DNA from: Psychromonas ingrahamii 37
GTDB taxonomy: Bacteria; Pseudomonadota; Gammaproteobacteria; Enterobacterales; Psychromonadaceae
Reading direction: 5' to 3'
Length of the DNA stretch: 64,000 nt
Assembly (NCBI RefSeq): GCF_000015285.1
Contig: NC_008709.1
Span: 1-64,000, forward strand
The position numbers were made by a program, and so were the translations under genes. The stretch's first letter is position 1. Every line of letters starts with the position of its first letter. The notes below the pieces were generated by a model. That model was not told the origin of the DNA. It ran no database searches and worked only from the letters and a program-made list of their open reading frames with translations. Shown piece after piece: positions 58,562-64,000 of this stretch.

Positions 58562-59389
58562 CTAAATTTGAATCTGTCCATCAAAGACAAAATCAGCTGT
58601 GCCGGTCATTTTTACACTTTGTCCGGGTTGCCAAAATAAGCGCAGTTCACCGCCAGGTAATTCAATAGTACAGTGGGGATTTAATTTATCCTGTAATTGA
58701 CCCACGACGGCCGCCGCACAAGCTCCAGTGCCACAGGCTAATGTTTCACCTACCCCTCGCTCCCAAACTCTTAAGCGGGCATGATCGCGACTTTTTATTT
58801 CTAAGAAACCCACATTGACCTTGTTGGGAAAACGTTCATGATTTTCTAATAACGGACCTAAGGTTTCAACCGGAGCGTTATCAATATCGTCAACCAACAC
58901 CACACAATGTGGATTACCTATTGATACTACTCCGCATAGAACAGTATGGTCTTCTACACGGAGAATATAAGTTTTTTCCTCTTTCTGAGCTTCGAAAGGT
59001 ACTTTTGCAGGCTCTAGAATAGGTTTACCCATATCCACAGTAATATTACCGTCATGCTCAATTTTGAGCTGAATTTTGCCCTTGGCGGTACTGACGTTAA
59101 TAATCCGCTTTTGTGTCAAACCTTTCATTTTAACAAAACGGGCAAAACAACGCGCACCATTACCGCACTGCTCTACTTCACTGCCATCTGCGTTAAAAAT
59201 ACGATAATGAAAATCAAGCTCAGGATCATAGGGGGGCTCAATCATTAATAATTGGTCAAAACCAATACCAAAATTACGATCCGCCAAACGGCTGATCGTA
59301 TCTTTAGAAAGGAATACATTTTGCGTGACGTTATCAATGACCATAAAGTCATTACCCAAGCCGTGCATTTTTGAAAATTGAATATTCAT
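58562..59389 (-). CDS. dapF: Diaminopimelate epimerase
   Basis: 275 residues, standard length. A PLP-independent racemase that converts LL- to meso-diaminopimelate for lysine and peptidoglycan. Two catalytic Cys motifs are present: [13 protein letters not shown] (about 71-83) and [12 protein letters not shown] (about 216-227). [12 protein letters not shown] at the start and GNPHCVV are typical. It follows lysA by 52 nt in the usual lptM-lysA-dapF order. The normal next genes (DUF484, xerC) are replaced by the xerC pseudogene and the island. Confidence 0.98.
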   Translation of the reverse strand: MNIQFSKMHGLGNDFMVIDNVTQNVFLSKDTISRLADRNFGIGFDQLLMIEPPYDPELDFHYRIFNADGSEVEQCGNGARCFARFVKMKGLTQKRIINVSTAKGKIQLKIEHDGNITVDMGKPILEPAKVPFEAQKEEKTYILRVEDHTVLCGVVSIGNPHCVVLVDDIDNAPVETLGPLLENHERFPNKVNVGFLEIKSRDHARLRVWERGVGETLACGTGACAAAVVGQLQDKLNPHCTIELPGGELRLFWQPGQSVKMTGTADFVFDGQIQI

Positions 59390-59441
59390 TATTTCTCGTT
59401 GTTGAAATTAAGCCAAAGCAGGTTTCACTTTGTTAAATCTA

Positions 59442-60707
59442 TTATATTGGTAAAATGTGCTCTCCGCGCCATAAATCTTTAAGCTCTTCGCGTTCACGCA
59501 CGATAAAGGCTTTTTCGCCATCGACTAATATTTCGGCAGCGCGGCAACGTGAGTTGTAGTTAGAGCTCATGGTTGAACCATAGGCGCCTGTACTGCGGAT
59601 AACCAGATAATCACCTTCAGCTAAAGCAAGCTGACGTTCTTTGCCTAAAAAATCACCCGTTTCACAAATAGGACCAACAATGTCGTAGCTGCGTACGGGG
59701 CGATCTTGGCCATCCTGATAGTCCGTATTTAGCGGGATAATATTTTGCCATGCACTGTATAACGCCGGACGGATTAAATCGTTCATCGCTGCATCGACAA
59801 TGGCAAAGTTTTTGTAGTCATTCAGTTTTAAAAATTCAACTTTAGTTACCAGTACACCCGCATTGGCCATAATAGCGCGGCCAGGTTCAAAAATAAGTTT
59901 GAGACTGCGACCGGCCATTCTATTAATGATTGCGGTCATATATTCAGCCGGCTCTGGTGGCGTTTCGTCATCATAAGGCACACCTAACCCACCTCCTAAA
60001 TCCAGATGAGAGATAGTAATGCCTTTTTCCGCTAATAAATCGATTAAAATTAACAATTTGTCTAAGGCTTCAATAAAGGGCGCTATTTCAGTTAACTGCG
60101 AACCGATATGGCAATCTACGCCTTTTATTTCTAAAAATTCAAGATCGCTCGCTATTTTATAAACGTCTAGCGCTTGTTCAATTTCGATACCAAATTTATT
60201 CTCTTTTAAACCGGTAGAGATATAAGGATGAGTCCCTGCATCAATATTAGGATTAATGCGGATTGAGATGGGAGCTTTAACATTTAGCGCTTTGGCAACA
60301 CTATTAATGCGGTACAGTTCCGAAATAGATTCAACATTAAAACACATAATATTTGCTTGCAGTGCCGCTGATATTTCGATTTCCGTTTTACCTACGCCTG
60401 AGAAGACGATTTTTTTCGGATCTCCACCGGCTTGAATCACCCGCATTAATTCACCGACAGAAACGATATCAAATCCGGATCCCATTCTAGCCATCAGGTT
60501 TAATACAGCCAAGTTAGAGTTTGCTTTAACGGCGTAACAGATTAGATGGGGGTGTTTTCCTGCTGCGCTATCAAAAGCTTGCCAATGACGCTCGATAGTT
60601 GCACGTGAGTAGATATAGGCAGGTGTCCCTGTTTTTTTAACAACTTGCTCTACAGGTAATCCTTCAACAAAAAGACGGCCATCATTTTGATAATTAAAGT
60701 GATCCAA
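59442..60707 (-). CDS. lysA: Diaminopimelate decarboxylase
   Basis: 421 residues, standard length. A PLP enzyme making L-lysine from meso-diaminopimelate. The PLP lysine is in YAVKANSN (about 58-65), with HIGSQ, LDLGGGLGVPY, FEPGRAIMANAGVL, the CETGDFLGKER active-site Cys motif and the C-terminal GAYGSTMSSNYNSR. It precedes dapF on the same strand. No anomaly. Confidence 0.98.
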   Translation of the reverse strand: MDHFNYQNDGRLFVEGLPVEQVVKKTGTPAYIYSRATIERHWQAFDSAAGKHPHLICYAVKANSNLAVLNLMARMGSGFDIVSVGELMRVIQAGGDPKKIVFSGVGKTEIEISAALQANIMCFNVESISELYRINSVAKALNVKAPISIRINPNIDAGTHPYISTGLKENKFGIEIEQALDVYKIASDLEFLEIKGVDCHIGSQLTEIAPFIEALDKLLILIDLLAEKGITISHLDLGGGLGVPYDDETPPEPAEYMTAIINRMAGRSLKLIFEPGRAIMANAGVLVTKVEFLKLNDYKNFAIVDAAMNDLIRPALYSAWQNIIPLNTDYQDGQDRPVRSYDIVGPICETGDFLGKERQLALAEGDYLVIRSTGAYGSTMSSNYNSRCRAAEILVDGEKAFIVREREELKDLWRGEHILPI

Positions 60708-60769
60708 TTGTAAATCCTTTTTATTTACTTAAATATGTAAAATCAATGTATTAAAAAAGCAAGTTTCTT

Positions 60770-60970
60770 TTATTCGCTTGCATTGATTTTTGTGGTGTCG
60801 CTGTCAGCTATTTCGGGTGATGATTGTACATTTTGTTGTTTAACAGCAGTTGCAGGTTCAGGGGTTCTATACAGCGGCCCGGTTTTACCACAACCCGCTA
60901 ATACCCCTGCAAAAAACAATGCTGTAATAAATAAATTAATGTTTTTCATGCTTTTTTCCCAGCGAGTCAT
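60770..60970 (-). CDS. lptM: Small lipoprotein LptM (YifL)
   Basis: 66 residues from ATG at 60970, chosen for AAGGTGG 7 nt upstream. A shorter start at 60949 (MKNINLF...) resembles E. coli YifL more. Signal peptide, then lipobox LAGC followed by GKTGPLYRTPE, the hallmark of LptM, a lipoprotein that helps LptD assemble in the outer membrane. The lptM-lysA-dapF order with divergent cyaY is the classic gammaproteobacterial arrangement. Confidence 0.88.
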   Translation of the reverse strand: MTRWEKSMKNINLFITALFFAGVLAGCGKTGPLYRTPEPATAVKQQNVQSSPEIADSDTTKINASE

Positions 60971-61052
60971 TGTTGCGCCACCTTGATAATGATATTTTTG
61001 CACGCAAACGGCTTAAATAGTCTGATTCCTGCGTTTTTACGCAGTTTGCGTA

Positions 61053-61058
61053 TATAAT
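61053..61058 (+). promoter_or_regulatory. Candidate -10 box for cyaY
   Basis: A perfect TATAAT lies 35 bases upstream of the cyaY start, in the short divergent lptM-cyaY gap. The -35 region is not convincing, so this is a weak call. Confidence 0.4.
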
Positions 61059-61093
61059 CGCATTTCATTGTTAAAAAGCAAAGGGGAAGTAAT

Positions 61094-61411
61094 GTGAATG
61101 ATAGTGAATTTATACAATTAGCAGATCAGCTCTACCAAAAGATAGAAGAGAAAATTGAAGAATCCGGTGCAGATGTAGATTATGACCAAAATGGTAGTTT
61201 ATTAACACTTGAGTTTGAAAACCATACCAAGTTAATTATTAACCGTCAGCAACCTTTGCATCAAGTTTGGTTGGCGACATTAGAGAATGGTCATCATTAC
61301 GACTACAATAATGGCAAATGGATAGATGATCGCAGTGGAGATGAGTTTTTAACCTTTTTATCCGCGGCTATTTTCAAACAATCAAAAGAAACCGTCGATT
61401 TTACCGAATAA
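61094..61411 (+). CDS. cyaY: Frataxin-like iron protein CyaY
   Basis: 105 residues, GTG start with AAGGGG upstream giving MNDSEFIQLADQLY, the usual CyaY N-terminus. CyaY binds iron and modulates IscS during Fe-S cluster assembly in the cytoplasm. The acidic first helix (EEKIEESGADVDYD) and the frataxin signature LIINRQQPLHQVWLAT, then GHHYDYNNGKWIDDRSG are intact. Divergent from lptM, as in E. coli. Confidence 0.97.
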   Translation: MNDSEFIQLADQLYQKIEEKIEESGADVDYDQNGSLLTLEFENHTKLIINRQQPLHQVWLATLENGHHYDYNNGKWIDDRSGDEFLTFLSAAIFKQSKETVDFTE

Positions 61412-61566
61412 AAGGCATTATTCTGCGGAATCTATTTAGAAATACCCCAATCATTACTGCGCAGTAGATTGTTATGCTTGTTAGATAAAATATAATCCGT
61501 ATTGGGTTGTTTCTTTTATGTTTTTTTTGAAAGTAAATTTTCTCTTATACTTTCAATGGAGTAACC

Positions 61567-61800
61567 ATGTTTAAATTGTTGTTTGTGTATCCCGTTGTAG
61601 CATTAATTATTTTTTGGCTTGCAAGTGATACTGAAGTCGGGGCTTCTGTGTATGTCCTCGAGGATAATTATATTAAGCTTGAATTTCCAAAGGAAAGTTT
61701 GCGCTCGGCCGACAATCCCGATCCTTGGTACAGCCTTTACTGGAATGCAGGTTCTGCTCGTGAAGGTTTAAATAAAATTAATGATGCTGTGGTTAAGTAA
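61567..61800 (+). CDS. Small hypothetical exported or membrane-anchored protein
   Basis: 77 residues, not recognised. A hydrophobic N-terminal segment (MFKLLFVYPVVALIIFWLA) would act as a signal or anchor, followed by a polar domain with SVYVLEDNYIKLEF and NPDPWYSLYWNAGSAREGLNKI. TGGAGTAACC provides a good ribosome binding site. It sits between cyaY and coaD; a TAAGTAAATA unit repeats two to three times after its stop. Likely a real small gene of the lineage. Confidence 0.65.
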   Translation: MFKLLFVYPVVALIIFWLASDTEVGASVYVLEDNYIKLEFPKESLRSADNPDPWYSLYWNAGSAREGLNKINDAVVK

Positions 61801-61850
61801 ATACAACTAAGTAAATATAGTTAAGTAAATATAATAATGGTTGAATCAAT

Positions 61851-62336
61851 ATGAAAACAGTTGTTTTTCCCGGTTCATTTGATCCGGTCACATTAGGTCA
61901 TATTGATCTGATCACCAGAGCCAGTAAACTAGCGGAAAGAGTTGTTATTGCTGTGGCGGTGAACACCAGTAAAAGAACTTTGTTTAATTTAAATGAGCGC
62001 TGTGATTTATTATCCGAAGCAACGGCTCATTTAAGCGGCATTGAAGTGATTCCTTTCTCGGGTTTATTGGCAGATTTTGCTAAAGAGCATAATGCACAAG
62101 CGCTTATTCGCGGGATACGTGGTACGACAGACGCTGATTATGAATTACAACTGGCGCAAGTGAATAAAGCATTAAACTCAGAATTAGAAACCATTTTGTT
62201 ACCCGCCAATGCCGCAACCGGTTTTATCTCATCAACCGTAGTTAAAGAGGTGTTCAAGCATAATGGGGATATTGACCCGTTTGCGCCACCCTGTGTGAAA
62301 CAAGCGTTATTGATAAAACACTCCGAGAATAGTTAA
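61851..62336 (+). CDS. coaD: Phosphopantetheine adenylyltransferase
   Basis: 161 residues, normal. Transfers AMP to 4'-phosphopantetheine, the penultimate step of coenzyme A synthesis. The nucleotidyltransferase motif FPGSFDPVTLGHIDLI (about 5-20), RGIRGTTDADYELQLAQVN (about 88-106) and ATGFISSTVVKEV (about 123-135) are complete. Confidence 0.98.
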   Translation: MKTVVFPGSFDPVTLGHIDLITRASKLAERVVIAVAVNTSKRTLFNLNERCDLLSEATAHLSGIEVIPFSGLLADFAKEHNAQALIRGIRGTTDADYELQLAQVNKALNSELETILLPANAATGFISSTVVKEVFKHNGDIDPFAPPCVKQALLIKHSENS

Positions 62337-62342
62337 TTCAAT

Positions 62343-62368
62343 ACACCGACCTGCCTTCGGTATTTTTT
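62343..62368 (+). terminator. Likely terminator of coaD
   Basis: ACCGA and TCGGT form a short stem 7 bases after the coaD stop, followed by ATTTTTTCT. Short stem, so moderate support only. Confidence 0.45.
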
Positions 62369-63116
62369 CTCCCTAGCACACTAAGCTTAGCCTGCTGATC
62401 ATCCTAAGCTACCTAGCCAGTTTAGTTTGTTTGCAGGCTTTCGCTTATGGCTAATGGTTGAACTTTCATTGTTGGAGTTCCACCCTTGACCGCCTAACCT
62501 TTTTTTCACGCTCTGCATGATGGTCTTTGTAACGTTTTGGTTGTTTGTAAGTGTTCGCTTGTTAGCTGGAGGTGGAACCTTAGTTGTTGGTCTTCAGCCC
62601 CTGACGGCGTGTTAGATGATGAGAAACCGAAACGCAGTTTCGCAGTTCGAGAGAATCATGCTCTTTCAACAGCAAAAGAAAAGTAACCAAAAGAATGCCG
62701 TATACAGGGACGGCAGAGCCTGTCCCGCTCATAATCCTGAACTGGCGTTCAATTCGCCTAAACATTTTTTATTCTAATCCGCCCAATAACTTCTTAACGC
62801 ACCAGCTCGGACAGCACACCCATGTGCAGAGCCGAGCTTAATGAAATCCTCCCTGATTTCATTTGCTAAAGTTATCGTTCGAATTAGAAAAACGTAATGG
62901 AAATTGCCTAACCGCTTTAGTTTTGTATTCTAATATATTGAATTTATTGAGACTAAAAGTGGCTGCTCTTCTTTTTATTTTTTACTTCTTTTTTGCTCAT
63001 AAAAATTAACCTGACGGGCATCAAAATATTCAAATAAAATTATGGTGTTAATTTAAATAAATCGTAAGATAATTACGAGTGAATTTTAACCTGAAAATAA
63101 AAAAAGGAGTGTCATA
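62369..63116. other. Gene-free region between coaD and the secreted-protein gene
   Basis: About 750 bases. The part 62500-62770 is more GC-rich than its surroundings and reads like a dispersed repeat or decayed element (AAGAAAAGTAACCAAAAG near 62673, CAGGGACGGCAGAGCCTGTCC near 62705). A minus-strand frame of 61 codons there has no ribosome binding site. From 62880 on the DNA is AT-rich and should hold the promoter of the next gene. Confidence 0.45.
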
Positions 63117-64000
63117 ATGAAAAAAATAATCACAAAAATGCTTGTAGTGACAGCTATTACAGGCATCTTCAGCCCTCTGGCTGTGGCGGGTACAACGACA
63201 GTTACGAGACAGACACACTCAGTAGAGGGTCTTGTTGGCGTTACGGCAAGCCAGACGTCAAACTCAATTTCATATACTCTAGGAGATAATTATAGTGTAG
63301 GGGATGAGATAACCTTTACTTTCCCGGTAGGAGCATTAACCCCTCAGAATTTCCCTCCTAATATTAGCTCAGCTAATCTTGATCTGACGTTAGTCTCAAA
63401 TGATGGCTCCTCAATTCTTTACCAGGTTGATACTGTGACAGGCAATTCATCAGGAGATGTAATCGCTCTGGGGCAAGCAACAATCAACTCTACTTTCCTA
63501 AGTAGTAACAGAATCACCGTGACAGTATCATCACAACATCTTGGTGCTGCTTTTGATGCTGCGGGCACTCGTAGTTCAACGGTTGCTGAGGCTAAAAGTC
63601 AGTTCGGCACTGTTTCCATTAATCCAACCTTCGATAATACTATTGCCAATGATAATGAAAATGATCCCGATGGTGGTACTTTCTTTGCAAGTGCGGACGA
63701 TACTATCACTTTTTCAGTGACGAACCCTGCCATCACGGGCTGGCTAAATATAGCTACAGTTAACAGCACTCAGGTAACACTTTCGGGCGAAGCGGGGAAA
63801 ATGGCTGGTTTCAGTGCTTCAAACTTTAGTACTGCCGGTACTAAAACACTGACTGAAAATGAAGCGAAATTGGATATCTCTTATACTGGGTTGATAACCA
63901 CTGATACTATTACTTTCACTCCAGATACAGCGCCTCTTTTGGCACAAACATTTAAGATGGATGTGATCTACAACTACCAGTCAGCAGGTGCAGTTTCAGG
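63117..64000 (+). CDS. Secreted protein of unknown function (3' end outside window)
   Basis: Open frame of 294 codons with no stop before the window edge, hence partial. AAAAGGAGTGTCATAATG gives a strong ribosome binding site. A clear signal peptide (MKKIITKMLVVTAITGIFSPLAVAG) is followed by a Ser/Thr/Asn-rich, beta-looking chain (SVGDEITFTFPVGAL, DDTITFSVTNPAITG, LDISYTGLITTDTITFTP) without cysteine. The repeated (D)TIT(F)xxx strands suggest immunoglobulin-like or adhesin-type sandwich domains at the cell surface, but I recognise no family. Confidence 0.8.
   Translation, partial: MKKIITKMLVVTAITGIFSPLAVAGTTTVTRQTHSVEGLVGVTASQTSNSISYTLGDNYSVGDEITFTFPVGALTPQNFPPNISSANLDLTLVSNDGSSILYQVDTVTGNSSGDVIALGQATINSTFLSSNRITVTVSSQHLGAAFDAAGTRSSTVAEAKSQFGTVSINPTFDNTIANDNENDPDGGTFFASADDTITFSVTNPAITGWLNIATVNSTQVTLSGEAGKMAGFSASNFSTAGTKTLTENEAKLDISYTGLITTDTITFTPDTAPLLAQTFKMDVIYNYQSAGAVS

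Noticed and set aside
62580-62765. 61-codon minus-strand frame between coaD and the secreted protein gene
   Set aside because: No ribosome binding site, in a region that looks like a decayed dispersed repeat.

Overview
The window is a gammaproteobacterial chromosome segment, most like Psychromonas and its relatives (Alteromonadales/Vibrionales side). The evidence is an Escherichia-like rrn operon with Ile and Ala tRNAs in the spacer, housekeeping clusters hslVU-(SPOR gene)-argS, xerC-yigB-uvrD and lptM-lysA-dapF with divergent cyaY, and AT-rich non-coding DNA. The genus is an inference from gene order and general 16S appearance; no database search was possible.

Layout. 1-5.9 kb: a complete 16S-tRNA-Ile-tRNA-Ala-23S-5S operon. 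5.8-7.6 kb: two rRNA terminators, a degenerate tandem duplication, a palindromic repeat and an IS630-family element with a frameshifted and probably dead transposase. 7.8-17.1 kb (all minus strand): hslU, hslV, a SPOR-domain gene, argS, a helical hypothetical gene, uvrD, yigB and xerC. 17.6-31.7 kb (plus strand): a compact type VI secretion (T6SS) operon in the order tssB, tssC, hcp, tssJ, tssK, tssL, tssM, a predicted TssB-TssC fusion, a second hcp, tssE, tssF, tssG. 31.7-48.9 kb: two tandem copies of a five-gene spike/cargo cassette (vgrG, DUF2169 fused to pentapeptide repeats, pentapeptide-repeat gene, DUF3540, DUF4150 PAAR-like). 48.9-51.1 kb: a HAMP/PP2C-like (SpoIIE-type) protein that lacks catalytic aspartates, coupled to a STAS-like protein. 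51.3-56.4 kb: a foreign-looking module with a double-sensor MFS transporter, a second-type D-Ala-D-Ala ligase and, on the opposite strand, an ABC-type substrate-binding lipoprotein. 57.1-58.5 kb: a scar with a decayed second xerC, an IS630 remnant and about 20 copies of TAAC. 58.5-62.3 kb: dapF, lysA, lptM-like lipoprotein gene, cyaY, a small hypothetical gene and coaD. The window ends inside a secreted-protein gene of unknown function.

How it fits together. In related bacteria dapF lies a few hundred bases upstream of xerC-yigB-uvrD. Here about 40 kb of T6SS and accessory DNA separates them. An intact xerC marks one edge and a broken xerC, still next to dapF, marks the other, so the whole block looks like an island inserted at, or together with, a duplicated xerC.

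The T6SS is unusual. It encodes two sheath systems (separate TssB+TssC and a single-chain TssB-TssC) and two Hcp proteins, one membrane complex and one baseplate set. No TssA and no ClpV are in the window, and TssM lacks a recognisable Walker A motif. The two spike cassettes share a near-identical VgrG core but have unrelated VgrG tails; the second tail carries three repeats resembling chitin-binding CBM5/12 modules. No recognisable toxin or immunity gene is present. The pseudophosphatase/STAS pair and the MFS-Ddl-binding protein module are candidates for regulation or cell-wall adaptation linked to the island.
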